From positions 1 to 64,000 of the forward strand of contig JAFQBA010000025.1 in NCBI GenBank assembly GCA_017416845.1: 64,000 nt of DNA, read 5' to 3'. This DNA comes from Clostridia bacterium (GTDB lineage: Bacteria; Bacillota; Clostridia; UMGS1810). Numbering within the stretch: position 1 is the first letter of the stretch; every line of letters begins with the position of its first letter. Positions 25,899 through 36,805 of this stretch are shown one piece after another. The notes below the pieces were generated by a model. It saw nothing but the letters and a program-made list of their open reading frames with translations, had not been told where the DNA came from and did no database searches. The translations under genes were made by a program, and so were the position numbers.

Positions 25899-26520
25899 TG
25901 GAATTCTCCTCAATTGCAAGTCTTATTAAGCGATCGATAAACGAAAAATCAAAGCCCCTCGATGCAAAATATCTTGTTATTCTGGCTTTGGTTTTCATGT
26001 CCGAAAGATCTTCGGTGCCGTATTTTGAAATTATGAGCTTTACCATTTCTTCGGTATCGTTTTCAAAATCCGTCTCCGAAAGAAGTTCGCCGATAACGGC
26101 ATCGTCAATACCCTTTTGCTTCATTTCATAACGTATCTTTTTTTCGCCCCACATTTTGAGGCGGCAATGCTCAAGAAAAAGGCTACCGTATTCATAGTCG
26201 TCAACATAGCCAAGGTCTGTCATTTCCTCAATAACCTGTACCGTGACAGCTTCATCAAAGCCTTTTTGCGAAAGTGCGTTTTCAAGCTCCTTTTTTGAAA
26301 CGGGTTTTCGTGACAAAATGTCGAGAGCCTTATCACGGGCTTTGGTGTAGTTGCATTCCATGATGCAGTTTTCAATATCTTTTTGGCTAAGTTCCCTACC
26401 GGGCTTGATTTTCAGCAACACAGCATCGGTTTCATCAAGGGAAAAAGCGTATTCGTTGTCCACAAATACGCTGACCCTTTGTTTATTGTTTTTCTGAGCT
26501 TCAACACTTGTTACTTTCAT
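25888..26520 (-). CDS. recX: Regulatory protein RecX
   Basis: 210 aa. The ATG at 26520 overlaps the recA stop TGA (TGATG). A GTG codon earlier is possible but lacks a better site. The three-helix repeats are recognisable: ALDILSRKPVSKKELENALS, YVDDYEYGSLFLEHC and WGEKKIRYEMKQKGI. RecX binds RecA filaments and limits their activity. The order recA-recX is a common operon arrangement and the overlap shows coupling. Confidence 0.92.
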   Translation of the reverse strand: MKVTSVEAQKNNKQRVSVFVDNEYAFSLDETDAVLLKIKPGRELSQKDIENCIMECNYTKARDKALDILSRKPVSKKELENALSQKGFDEAVTVQVIEEMTDLGYVDDYEYGSLFLEHCRLKMWGEKKIRYEMKQKGIDDAVIGELLSETDFENDTEEMVKLIISKYGTEDLSDMKTKARITRYFASRGFDFSFIDRLIRLAIEENSNEQ

Positions 26521-27611
26521 CACTCTTTGGAATCTTCGGCTTTAGCCTTTAATGCCTCTGCCTTTGCAAGTCTTTCGGCTTCTTTGGCTTCGTTAGCTTC
26601 TTTGATTTTATCCATAATCTGATCGTAGAGACTGTCGGTGAATTCGGGATTTGAACGCATATATTCCTTGGTCTTGTCTCTGCCCTGACCGATGTGCTCA
26701 CCGTTGTAGGAATACCATGCACCGCCCTTTTGAACAACACCGTATTCCACAGCGGCATCGAGGATGTTGCCCTCTTTGGAAATACCCTCACCGAACATGA
26801 TGTCAAACTCTGCCTCTTTGAACGGGGGAGCAAGCTTGTTTTTAACAACCTTCGCTCTGGTGCGGTTACCGATAACCTCGGAGCCGTCTTTGATTGCTTC
26901 GATTCTTCTTATGTCAATTCTCACTGAAGAATAGAATTTGAGTGCACGTCCGCCGGTGGTTACTTCGGGATTGCCATACATAACACCAACCTTTTCACGT
27001 AGCTGGTTGATAAAAATTGCAACAGTGTTTGATTTGTGAATAACACTGGTGAGCTTTCGAAGTGCCTGAGACATGAGACGAGCGTGAAGACCTACATGAG
27101 AATCACCCATAACTCCTGCAATTTCAGCCTTGGGAACGAGAGCCGCAACGGAGTCTACAACAATAACATCAATTGCGCCGCTTCGGGCAAGAGCTTCAGC
27201 AATTTCAAGTGCCTGCTCACCTGTGTCCGGCTGTGAAACAATAAGACGATCAATGTCTACTCCAAGCTTTGACGCATAGATGGGGTCAAGAGCATGCTCG
27301 GCATCGATAAATGCAACTTCGCCGCCAAGCTTTTGAGCTTCGGCAATCGCATGGAGCGAAACAGTGGTTTTACCCGAGGATTCTGGTCCGTAAATTTCAA
27401 CAATTCTGCCTCTGGGAAGTCCGCCTATGCCAAGGGCAAGGTCAAGAGCAAGGGAACCTGTGGGAATAACATCCACGCTGATTTTGGGAGCATTACCCAG
27501 TCTCATTATTGAGCCTTCGCCAAAAGTTTTTTCAATTTGGGCAAGGGCTGCGTTAATGGCTTCATCGCGATTTCCCTTTTTGGAATCTATAGCCATTTTT
27601 TCTTTTGCCAT
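26520..27611 (-). CDS. recA: Recombinase A
   Basis: 363 aa from ATG at 27611 (GAGGTGA 5 nt upstream). Walker A is GPESSGKTT, and the family signature [14 protein letters not shown] is present. Loops L1 ([12 protein letters not shown]) and L2 ([22 protein letters not shown]) are normal. The C-terminus is charged ([13 protein letters not shown]). It forms filaments on single-stranded DNA for repair and triggers LexA self-cleavage. No clear LexA box was seen in the 75 bp upstream. Confidence 0.98.
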   Translation of the reverse strand: MAKEKMAIDSKKGNRDEAINAALAQIEKTFGEGSIMRLGNAPKISVDVIPTGSLALDLALGIGGLPRGRIVEIYGPESSGKTTVSLHAIAEAQKLGGEVAFIDAEHALDPIYASKLGVDIDRLIVSQPDTGEQALEIAEALARSGAIDVIVVDSVAALVPKAEIAGVMGDSHVGLHARLMSQALRKLTSVIHKSNTVAIFINQLREKVGVMYGNPEVTTGGRALKFYSSVRIDIRRIEAIKDGSEVIGNRTRAKVVKNKLAPPFKEAEFDIMFGEGISKEGNILDAAVEYGVVQKGGAWYSYNGEHIGQGRDKTKEYMRSNPEFTDSLYDQIMDKIKEANEAKEAERLAKAEALKAKAEDSKE

Positions 27612-27685
27612 ATCTATCACCTCATTAAAGATTATTATTACATAAGATATTTAAGTTCATATCAGATAGCCGCATATAATTTAAA

Positions 27686-28570
27686 TCAGTATAAAACATC
27701 TATACACTCTATAAACTCATTCTCATTGTCAGAGGATGAAGAAAAGAACGCTATATTAATAATCAGGAACATACCGTCTTTTTTTCTGACATACATACTG
27801 TTATATCCACCGGTACTCTTATTATAGGAACAACAATATGCATATTCGTTTCCGGCAATCTCCATAGTGGATATCGTACCTTTTGAAATATCCGGATTTG
27901 AATCGTTTAATTCAGCCAGAAAAGTTGCGGCATCGACCATCTCACTTCCATAAGCAGATAAAGTGTAGCAATACGCCACTCCCTCTGACTCAAAATCCGA
28001 TGTGCCAAAATCTACATAAAATTCATAATTTACATAGCATGATTGTCTGAGTTCTTCTTCTATTTCCGGAGTAAGATTTTGTATTTTCCCTGATTTTCTG
28101 TATTCTGTTACAAAAGAATCACGGTATACATTAAGCGAATCTTCCGACATTTGAACAAGTTCTGATTTTTCGTAGGAGTACCAGTCCGAAGACGGAGTAA
28201 ATCTGATGTTCCAGAATTCGGATGTGTATCCATCTGAGGTCAGTTCTCCGGGAGTGTAGTTCTCATGAACTTCAATAGCCTCCCAAATGTCCTCCGTTTC
28301 GAGTTTTTCAACTTTGGAAAACACACTGCTGTATATAGTATATACGAGCTTAATAATCAAAACACAGATTCCTATTGCTATGGCTATTTTCACAAATCTG
28401 CCGTTTCTTTCTTTAAAATACTTTTTGTCAAGCTCTTTTTGTTCAAGCATTTCGCCATTATCATCTACAAATTTCGATGATTGAAGATTTGTCTGGCAAA
28501 AGTCACACACATTGCTGTTTTCGTCAACAAACTTGCCGCATTTAGGGCATTTATTCTCTTGTCTGCTCAT
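27686..28570 (-). CDS. Zinc-ribbon membrane protein of unknown function
   Basis: 294 aa. An N-terminal zinc ribbon with two CxxC pairs (CPKCGKFVDENSNVCDFCQ) is followed by a charged linker and one membrane segment at about 62-82 (VKIAIAIGICVLIIKLVYTI). About 210 residues follow, probably outside the cell, with no recognised domain. The architecture resembles two other proteins in this window (36806-38122 and 38172-39512). These proteins are common in Clostridia and mostly uncharacterised. Confidence 0.75.
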   Translation of the reverse strand: MSRQENKCPKCGKFVDENSNVCDFCQTNLQSSKFVDDNGEMLEQKELDKKYFKERNGRFVKIAIAIGICVLIIKLVYTIYSSVFSKVEKLETEDIWEAIEVHENYTPGELTSDGYTSEFWNIRFTPSSDWYSYEKSELVQMSEDSLNVYRDSFVTEYRKSGKIQNLTPEIEEELRQSCYVNYEFYVDFGTSDFESEGVAYCYTLSAYGSEMVDAATFLAELNDSNPDISKGTISTMEIAGNEYAYCCSYNKSTGGYNSMYVRKKDGMFLIINIAFFSSSSDNENEFIECIDVLY

Positions 28571-28588
28571 AATTCATCTTCCCTTGTA

Positions 28589-29074
28589 TTAAATATTTTT
28601 CATAACAATTTCAAAAACTCTGCACACGGTTTGCTCTCTCACAGACTGTCTGTCGCCGATGAGATTAAGCTTTTCAAAAAAGGTGTTACCGCCCCTTTTG
28701 GCACAGCCCACATACACAAGACCGACGGGTTTTTCTTTTGTACCACCGCCGGGGCCTGCAATACCGCTGACCGAAACCGCAATGTCGGCTCCCGAGGCTT
28801 TGAGGGCACCCTCCGCCATTTCGCAAACGGTTTGGCTACTTACTGCGCCGTAATTTTTGAGGGTTTCGCCGTTTACGCCCAAAAGCGCTGTTTTTGCTTC
28901 GTTGCTGTAGGTAATAAAACCATAACCGTAATATTCGGAAATGCCGGGAACGGCTGTGAGATATTGCCCTATCATGCCCCCGGTACAGCTTTCTGCCGTG
29001 GAAAGGGTTTTGTCTGTTTGTTTCAAGGCTTTGTAGACTTCATCTGCAAGCTTTGTGAGTTTTTCGTTTGTCAT
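28589..29074 (-). CDS. pncC: CinA C-terminal-type nicotinamide-nucleotide amidase
   Basis: 161 aa, the normal length for a stand-alone CinA C-terminal domain. STAESCTGGMIGQYL and YSNEAKTALLGV are family hallmarks, as is SVSGIAGPGGGT. PncC deamidates nicotinamide mononucleotide to nicotinate mononucleotide, recycling NAD breakdown products. Its ATGA start overlaps the thiI stop. The N-terminal CinA domain is not in the window, so this is the short form rather than a truncation. Confidence 0.9.
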   Translation of the reverse strand: MTNEKLTKLADEVYKALKQTDKTLSTAESCTGGMIGQYLTAVPGISEYYGYGFITYSNEAKTALLGVNGETLKNYGAVSSQTVCEMAEGALKASGADIAVSVSGIAGPGGGTKEKPVGLVYVGCAKRGGNTFFEKLNLIGDRQSVREQTVCRVFEIVMKNI

Positions 29075-30231
29075 ATTTCCACCAATTCCGTTCCTTCAAC
29101 AGCTTCGTCAATGAGTCTTTCAATGTCGAGCTTGCTTTGAGAAAGCAGAACCTTTTCCATTTTTGGTTTTGTTGAGGGATGACGGGGTGTGAACACCGTG
29201 CAACAGTCCTCATATGGAAGAATTGAGGTTTCGTAGGTATCGATTTTGCGAGCTATTTCAACAATTTCTTCTTTATCCATACCGATGAGTGGTCTGAAAA
29301 CAGGCATGGAAACCGCATCATCGGTAACTGCCAGTGCGCCCATGGTCTGACTTGCAACCTGACCAATGCTCTCACCGGTGACAAGCGCCTGACAACCTCT
29401 TGCCTCTGCAATGCGCTGTGAAATAGCCATCATGAAACGTCTCATAACCAGGGTGAGATGCTCCTCGGGACATTTGTCCCTGATTTGAAGCTGAATGTCG
29501 GTAAAGGGCACAATGTGAACCTTGAGTCCTGTGCAGTAGCCACCGATTATTTTGGCAAGCTCAAGGACTTTATCCTTGGCACGGTCTGATGTGTAGGGGT
29601 AGCTGAAAAAGTGAACGGCTTCGAGATATACTCCCCTTTTGCCAATCATGTAGCCTGCAACGGGGCTATCAATTCCGCCGGAGAGAAGAAGCATAGCCTT
29701 GCCGTTTGAACCCGAAGGCATGCCACCTGCACCGGGAATGCGGTCGAGGTGGACATAGCCGTTTTCTCTGATTTCAACATACACATTTATTTCAGGATTT
29801 TTAACATCAACCGTGAGATTCGGAAAGCTTTCGAGAAGTCTGCCGCCAACCTCGGTGCAAATTTCGGGAGAGGTCATGTAAAAGGTTTTGTCGGAACGTT
29901 TTGCAATTACTTTGAAGGTTTTTGCCGCCGAAAGCTCGGACGAAAAATTGGCAACAACGGTTTCTGCCAGCTTATCAATGTCCTTTGGTGCAGGATATGC
30001 CACAACAATTGACACTATGCCGAAAACCTTTTTGAGTTTTTCGACAATGGATTCCACACAGGAATCGTCTTCGGGTTCAATGTAGATTGTTGCCTGAGCA
30101 CAGTGAATTTTGATGCTGCACTCATCCTTTAGAGCTTTTTTTATGTTTTTAACAAGCAAATTTTCAAACACGGGGCGGTTCATTCCCTTTAAAATGATTT
30201 CGCCATATCTTACAAGCACCTGTCTGTTCAT
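29071..30231 (-). CDS. thiI: tRNA 4-thiouridine synthase
   Basis: 386 aa. GAAAGGA lies 9 nt before ATG. An N-terminal ferredoxin-like and THUMP region (about 1-165) binds tRNA. The PP-loop LLLSGGIDSPVAGYM activates U8 by adenylation. The protein stops where the rhodanese domain of the long E. coli form begins, so sulfur must come directly from a partner. The cysteine desulfurase gene 17 bp upstream is the obvious donor. The C-terminal CCTVFTPRHPSTKP stretch is typical of ThiI. Confidence 0.94.
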   Translation of the reverse strand: MNRQVLVRYGEIILKGMNRPVFENLLVKNIKKALKDECSIKIHCAQATIYIEPEDDSCVESIVEKLKKVFGIVSIVVAYPAPKDIDKLAETVVANFSSELSAAKTFKVIAKRSDKTFYMTSPEICTEVGGRLLESFPNLTVDVKNPEINVYVEIRENGYVHLDRIPGAGGMPSGSNGKAMLLLSGGIDSPVAGYMIGKRGVYLEAVHFFSYPYTSDRAKDKVLELAKIIGGYCTGLKVHIVPFTDIQLQIRDKCPEEHLTLVMRRFMMAISQRIAEARGCQALVTGESIGQVASQTMGALAVTDDAVSMPVFRPLIGMDKEEIVEIARKIDTYETSILPYEDCCTVFTPRHPSTKPKMEKVLLSQSKLDIERLIDEAVEGTELVEI

Positions 30232-30248
30232 ATGAAGATTCCTTTCGT

Positions 30249-31391
30249 TTATCGCATTATTTTACGAAGAAGCGGCACTTCCTTTTGAAGAACCTTGCAC
30301 ACCCGGTCAATTTCTTCGTTTGTGTTCATGGCAGACAGCGAAAACCTTATGGCACTGTCTATTACATCATTTTTAAGCTTCATTTCCTTTAGCACATAGC
30401 TGAACTTATTCTTTTTGGAATTGCAGGCAGAGCCCGTTGAAACATAAATTCCGTTTGATTCGAGAACATGGAGCAAAACCTCCGACTTAACTCCCGGGAA
30501 AGAAATGTTTGCTATGGAATAAATTGAATTTTCGGGTGAATTAACCACCACATTTTCCAAAGTTTCGCAAAGGGTTTTGATGAGAGTGTTTTTAAGCTCC
30601 GAAACCTTGTGGCTGTCGGAGTCAAGAGATGCAAGCTTCATCTGTGCCGCTTTTGCAAAGCCAGCAGCGGCGGCAATGTTTTCGGTTCCGGACCTTAGTC
30701 CCTGCTCCTGCTTTCCGCCAAAAACGATTGGGTTAATTTTGACACCCTTTCTCACATAGAGCGCACCGATTCCGTTGGGACCGTGAATTTTGTGAGAAGA
30801 AACCGAAAGAAGATCGATTTTGCTCTTTGTCACATTGATGGGTATTTTGCCGTAGGCTTGTACCGCATCAACATGAAGCATACATTTTTTGTGGTCACAG
30901 AGGGCGGATATTTTGTCTATGGGGAAAATTGCCCCGTTTTCGTTGTTTACATACATGAAACTTAAAAGAATTGTGTTGTCATCAATTGCGGCTTCAAGCT
31001 CATCAAGGAGCGGAAAGCCCTCTGAATCCACGCCGATTCTCACAACATCAAAGCCTTCTTCTTCGAGCTTTGCAAAGGCTTCGAGCACTGCGGCATGTTC
31101 GGTAGTCTGGGTTATGATGCGGTTGCCCGAGCGTTTGTTTGCATGGGCATAGCCAATGATTGCAATGTTGTCGCTTTCTGTTCCTCCCGAAGTAAAGTAT
31201 ATCTCGGAAGGTGTCCCATAAACCGTACTCGCAATAATTTTTCTCGACTGTGTGAGAAGATCCTCCGCCTGCTTTCCCATTCGGTGAAGTGCCGAAGGAT
31301 TAGCGTAATTTTCAAGCATTGTATTGTAAACAGTTTGCGCAACCTCGGGATATACGGCGGTTGTGGCACTGTTATCAAGGTAGATTTCCAT
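30249..31391 (-). CDS. Cysteine desulfurase (NifS/IscS-like)
   Basis: 380 aa. Class V PLP fold: YLDNSATT at the N-terminus, GGTESDNIAI, HVDAVQAYGKIP, and the PLP lysine in SVSSHKIHGPNGIG. The catalytic Cys loop is STGSACNSKK. It removes sulfur from cysteine and passes it on as persulfide. It is in an operon with thiI and pncC, so 4-thiouridine formation is its likely main role. Promoter at 31444-31472. Confidence 0.93.
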   Translation of the reverse strand: MEIYLDNSATTAVYPEVAQTVYNTMLENYANPSALHRMGKQAEDLLTQSRKIIASTVYGTPSEIYFTSGGTESDNIAIIGYAHANKRSGNRIITQTTEHAAVLEAFAKLEEEGFDVVRIGVDSEGFPLLDELEAAIDDNTILLSFMYVNNENGAIFPIDKISALCDHKKCMLHVDAVQAYGKIPINVTKSKIDLLSVSSHKIHGPNGIGALYVRKGVKINPIVFGGKQEQGLRSGTENIAAAAGFAKAAQMKLASLDSDSHKVSELKNTLIKTLCETLENVVVNSPENSIYSIANISFPGVKSEVLLHVLESNGIYVSTGSACNSKKNKFSYVLKEMKLKNDVIDSAIRFSLSAMNTNEEIDRVCKVLQKEVPLLRKIMR

Positions 31392-31443
31392 TTGCTTTCT
31401 CTTTTCTGATTTGTTTTTATTAACACATAAAAATACAGTTTAT

Positions 31444-31472
31444 ATTATATCACAAATCAGCTGTATTTTCAA
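31444..31472 (-). promoter_or_regulatory. Promoter for the desulfurase-thiI-pncC operon
   Basis: Minus strand TTGAAA (31472-31467), 17 nt, TATAAT (31449-31444), 53 bp before the start. Confidence 0.7.
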
Positions 31473-31569
31473 GATAAAATTCATAACACCAAAAATATCT
31501 TGATTTAATATATAAAATGTTATATAATATTTTATATAATAACTTTTCATTTTGAAAGGAACAAAATTT

Positions 31570-32430
31570 ATGGCAAAAATCAGAATTATGTCCGATTCAA
31601 CAGCGGATATTCCAAGAGATTTACAAAAAGAGCTTGATATTACGGTTCTTCCGCTCACAATCATTGACGGAGACAAGGAATATCTTGACGATGTAACAAT
31701 TACAACAAAGGAATTTTATCAGATTCTTGAAGAATGCGAAAAACTTCCCTCATCATCGAGAGTGGGAATGGGACTTTTTACCGAGCAATATGAAAAAGCA
31801 TGGAAGGAAGGATATTCCGACCTTATCTACATCTGCCTCAACTCAAAAGGTTCATCAACCTATCAGGGTGCTGTTTTGGAGCTTAACGATTTTTACGAAG
31901 AAAATCCCGAAGCAAAAAATGCCCTTAATGTGCATATTGTAGACTCCCTCACCTACTCCATGGGTTACGGTTGGGCGACTGTTATGGCGGCAAAAATGGC
32001 TAAGGAAGGTAAAGAAGTTGATGAAATTCTCCTTGAAGTAAAAGACTGGCTTGAAAACAACAAAATCCTCTTTGTGCCCATGAACCTCAAATTTGTAAAA
32101 AAATCGGGAAGAGTGTCTGCTGCGGCGGCTTTTGTGGGCGATGCGCTGGGTCTCAAACCCGTTATCACCTTTGACGACGGTGAATCTCATGTGATTTCAA
32201 AAATCAGAGGAGAAAAAAAGCTTGCAAAAAATCTTGTAGATATGGTTGAAGCCGAAATAAAACCCGGCACACCCTACATCCTTGCTGCGGGAAACAATGC
32301 CGAAATGTATGAAAAGCTAAAGGCGGAAGCAACCGCAAGACTTGGCGAACCTGCCGCAGAGTTTAATCTTGGTTGCATCATCACCATTAACACAGGCCCC
32401 AATGCAGTCGGAATAATTTACAGAAAATAA
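31570..32430 (+). CDS. DegV-family fatty-acid-binding protein
   Basis: 286 aa from ATG at 31570 (GAAAGGA 9 nt upstream; a TTG 18 bp earlier is less likely). IMSDSTADIPRDL is the DegV opening motif. LPSSSRVGMGLFTEQYEKAW and LNSKGSSTYQGA line the fatty acid site. In other Firmicutes, DegV/FakB proteins hold a fatty acid for the kinase FakA; no FakA is here. It stands alone between the divergent desulfurase operon and a DUF1874-like gene. Confidence 0.9.
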   Translation: MAKIRIMSDSTADIPRDLQKELDITVLPLTIIDGDKEYLDDVTITTKEFYQILEECEKLPSSSRVGMGLFTEQYEKAWKEGYSDLIYICLNSKGSSTYQGAVLELNDFYEENPEAKNALNVHIVDSLTYSMGYGWATVMAAKMAKEGKEVDEILLEVKDWLENNKILFVPMNLKFVKKSGRVSAAAAFVGDALGLKPVITFDDGESHVISKIRGEKKLAKNLVDMVEAEIKPGTPYILAAGNNAEMYEKLKAEATARLGEPAAEFNLGCIITINTGPNAVGIIYRK

Positions 32431-32552
32431 TAAATATCGGTCACATCCTGCCATGCAGTATTAGTCATTGATAAATATATAACGAAAATGAATTTTTAAA
32501 CAAACTAACTTGCGTTTTTCTCTTGTTTTTTCTTTTTAAACAGTATAAATTT

Positions 32553-32594
32553 CACAAATTTGCAAGTTTTGACGTTTAATCTTGCAAATTTGTG
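32553..32594 (+). promoter_or_regulatory. Perfect inverted repeat adjoining a consensus promoter
   Basis: CACAAATTTGCAAG (32553-32566) and CTTGCAAATTTGTG (32581-32594) are perfect reverse complements, 14 bp each, with a 14-nt spacer. The right arm touches the -35 box at 32595. It looks like an operator for a dimeric regulator. A hairpin terminating degV transcripts is an alternative, but the tail after the arm is not a clean U-run. Confidence 0.65.
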
Positions 32595-32623
32595 TTGACA
32601 AAATTTGTTTTTCTGCTTATAAT
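32595..32623 (+). promoter_or_regulatory. Consensus sigma-A promoter
   Basis: TTGACA (32595-32600), exactly 17 nt, TATAAT (32618-32623). A perfect match; the leader to the ATG at 32685 is about 55 nt. Confidence 0.9.
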
Positions 32624-32684
32624 GGAGATAATAAATAGTCTTTTACCGCAAAAGGTGCATAGACTGAACAAGGAGGTTTGTTTT

Positions 32685-33071
32685 ATGATGAATGTTAACA
32701 GTAGTTTACCCCTATTACTTTTGGACAATTCCGCAACAATGTCCGTCCTCAATGAGGGAGAATTCAAATGTGCAAATCTCACATTTGAAGAAGCTAAACA
32801 TATTCTTGAGATTCATGATGCCGAGTCGATTTTGCAGTGTTTTTCAAATCCTGACATCGAAAAAGTAATTTTTGATTATCTTGGCGTTGCAAAAAAAGAT
32901 TTTCCATACAAACGCATCAGAAACATGCGTCCGGGACAGGATGCACTGGTTTTCAAGCTTTATGTAACTCCTTCAGAATCACAACCTGTTATTCATGCTG
33001 ATGATGGTGTGGAAGCTAAAAAAATCCAAAATGTATACGTGTATTGTCAGTATATTTCAAGACTGAAATAA
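32685..33071 (+). CDS. DUF1874/STIV-B116-like protein, divergent, ring-nuclease residues replaced
   Basis: 128 aa from ATG at 32685 with AGGAGG 8 nt upstream. From memory, the pattern follows YddF/STIV B116/AcrIII-1 proteins: LLLLDNSATMSVLNEGEF at the start, LTFEEAKHIL, SILQCFSNPDIEKVIFDYLGV and FPYKRIRNMRPGQDALVFKL. AcrIII-1 degrades cyclic tetra-adenylate using a His in an IGH motif. The aligned position here is Asn55 in FSNPD, and the Arg/Glu pair after the VFKL strand also seems absent. It may bind rather than cut a ligand. No CRISPR or Csm/Cmr genes are nearby. Strong promoter, inverted repeat upstream, two terminators downstream. Confidence 0.6.
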   Translation: MMNVNSSLPLLLLDNSATMSVLNEGEFKCANLTFEEAKHILEIHDAESILQCFSNPDIEKVIFDYLGVAKKDFPYKRIRNMRPGQDALVFKLYVTPSESQPVIHADDGVEAKKIQNVYVYCQYISRLK

Positions 33072-33107
33072 ATAACACAGTTTACAAAATCAAAATTTAC
33101 ACATGTT

Positions 33108-33144
33108 TGGCGGTTTATATGAATGATAAACCGCCATAACGTAT
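33108..33144 (+). terminator. First terminator after the DUF1874-like gene
   Basis: TGGCGGTTTAT (33108-33118) and ATAAACCGCCA (33126-33136) pair perfectly with a 7-nt loop, followed by TAACGTATTTTT. Confidence 0.75.
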
Positions 33145-33155
33145 TTTTACATTTT

Positions 33156-33207
33156 AAACACCCCTCCAGCCGCTGTGCGCCATAGCTTTGAGGGGTGTTT
33201 CATTTTT
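33156..33207 (+). terminator. Second terminator after the DUF1874-like gene
   Basis: AAACACCCCTC (33156-33166) pairs with GAGGGGTGTTT (33190-33200) around a 23-nt loop, followed by CATTTTTT. It may also stop the converging subtilase transcript. Confidence 0.8.
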
Positions 33208-33369
33208 TGTTTGAGAATTTGTTGTATTGATTTGTTATAATGATTGCATAACATTTATTTTAAAGGAGAATGAAAAATGACACCCTGTGCAGTTGTCTGA
33301 ATAATTTTGCATTTTGCATTCGGTGAATTTGCATGCAAACTAACCGCTAAGCTCCAATTTAAAACCATA
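33208..33369. other. Orphan promoter-like and RBS sequence next to dispersed repeat copy 3
   Basis: A TATAAT (33236-33241) is followed by AAAGGAG (33262-33268) and ATG at 33270 or 33277, but the frames close after 18 and 7 codons. The start of a lost gene, or a tiny peptide gene, is possible. From about 33307 to 33363 the sequence is the third copy of the dispersed intergenic repeat, ending in GCTCCAATTTAAA next to the subtilase stop codon. Confidence 0.35.
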
Positions 33370-34773
33370 TTACTCTATGTCAATCGGGACAGGATTCTGA
33401 AGCGATTTCCACCAAAAATGCTTTGAATACAAAAAGTCTGCTTCAATTCGCATTCCTTCGCCCTTTGAAAGACTGATGTCCAAAGCATCCACTCCCGAAA
33501 GCCCCGAATCTTCATAACGAGCAAAAATGCTTGTGGCATTAATGTCGGTATCGGAATTATTTTCAATGTAGAAGGCGGATTTGCCGTATGCAGTGTTAAT
33601 GGGAGACACATAAAGCGGAATGGTATCTATCACTTTTTCAGCCATTGCTTCGGCATTCACAAGACCGTAGCCATAGTGTGTGTCATAGCCTTCGTCGCCC
33701 TTGTCGGTGCAGGTGGAGGTGAGGATGACAGCAAAATCATTGGGGCTAAGGTTTGGATTGATTGAAAGAGCAAGTGCCGCAAGGCCTGCAACATGGGGTG
33801 CCGCCTGGGAAGTTCCGCTCATTGAGCCGTAGCCTCCGGTTTTGTAGGTGCTGTAGATTCCGCTTCCCGGTGCCGCCACGGTTACGCCGTCGTTATAGTA
33901 GGAATAAGAGGCTCTTGTGCCTGAAGATGTTACCGAGGCAACGGAAAACACGGTGGTGTAATATGCCGGATAGGAAATTGCATCGGGGCTTGCACCGTTT
34001 TCGGCATTGCCCGATGATGCAACGAGGATAGCCCCTTTTGTAAAAGCATAGTTTAGGGCAGTTCTGACAGAAGAATAATTGTATGACATTCCCCAGCTCA
34101 TGTTTATGACTTTGCAGCCGTAAACATCAACCGCATCCTTGATTGCCTGAGAAAGCATGGCTGTTGTGGTGGTAGCTCCGTTGTCAAAGCATTTGAGGGG
34201 AACAATTTTTGCCTTGGGTGCAACACCGCAAATGCCCACATCGTTCATGGTTGCGGCAATGATTCCGCTGACATGGGTTCCGTGACCAACATTGTCTGTG
34301 ACATCGGTGGTGCCGGTAATATAGCTTTTGCCGGTTAAAACTCTATCCTTGAGGTCGGGGTGATTCACATTGCAACCCGAATCTATGACTGCAACTCTTA
34401 CCTCATTACCGTAGGTCTCCATGTTAAATACCGCAGGTAGATTTATCAGTGTATGATTCCACTGCCTTGAATAGGAAGCATCTTCGGGAGCAGTAAAAAG
34501 CATCGGGTCCGGGTCGGGGAATGACACATCCACGGGAAGATCTTCTTCGATATGCTCTGCAAAGGTAGCGATGAAATCCAGCTTGGAGCTGTCTTTCAAA
34601 AGATACATTCTCTCCTCGGGAATGATGGGCTCAAGATGAGACAAAACCTCGGCATTTGATGCGTGTTCTTCTTTGAGAATGACAATGTAGTCGCCCTCTG
34701 CGGAAAAAGCCGAAACGCAAAAGAGCGAAAGGATTATTATTAATAACGTAAAAAAAATGAATTTAAGCTTCAT
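33370..34773 (-). CDS. Secreted subtilisin-like serine protease (S8)
   Basis: 467 aa. AAAGGTGAG lies 7-8 nt before ATG. Signal peptide 1-25 (ending SAFSAEG). Residues about 27-100 look like an inhibitor-type propeptide. The catalytic triad is complete: Asp in VAVIDSGCNVNHPD, His in GHGTHVSGI, Ser in GTSQAAPHVAGLAAL. Oxyanion Asn is in ASSGNAENG. A C-terminal 90-residue beta domain follows. It probably cuts proteins outside the cell. It lies 37 bp downstream of ligA, an unusual partner, and may simply be cotranscribed. Confidence 0.93.
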   Translation of the reverse strand: MKLKFIFFTLLIIILSLFCVSAFSAEGDYIVILKEEHASNAEVLSHLEPIIPEERMYLLKDSSKLDFIATFAEHIEEDLPVDVSFPDPDPMLFTAPEDASYSRQWNHTLINLPAVFNMETYGNEVRVAVIDSGCNVNHPDLKDRVLTGKSYITGTTDVTDNVGHGTHVSGIIAATMNDVGICGVAPKAKIVPLKCFDNGATTTTAMLSQAIKDAVDVYGCKVINMSWGMSYNYSSVRTALNYAFTKGAILVASSGNAENGASPDAISYPAYYTTVFSVASVTSSGTRASYSYYNDGVTVAAPGSGIYSTYKTGGYGSMSGTSQAAPHVAGLAALALSINPNLSPNDFAVILTSTCTDKGDEGYDTHYGYGLVNAEAMAEKVIDTIPLYVSPINTAYGKSAFYIENNSDTDINATSIFARYEDSGLSGVDALDISLSKGEGMRIEADFLYSKHFWWKSLQNPVPIDIE

Positions 34774-34810
34774 ATGCTTTTCTCACCTTTTGTAAAAAAT
34801 CAGACAACAC

Positions 34811-36805
<1,995 letters not shown>

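Noticed and set aside
28481..29140. Long open frame on the plus strand opposite pncC and thiI
   Set aside because: It is antisense to two well-supported genes, has no ribosome-binding site and reads as low-complexity, Cys/Phe-rich protein.
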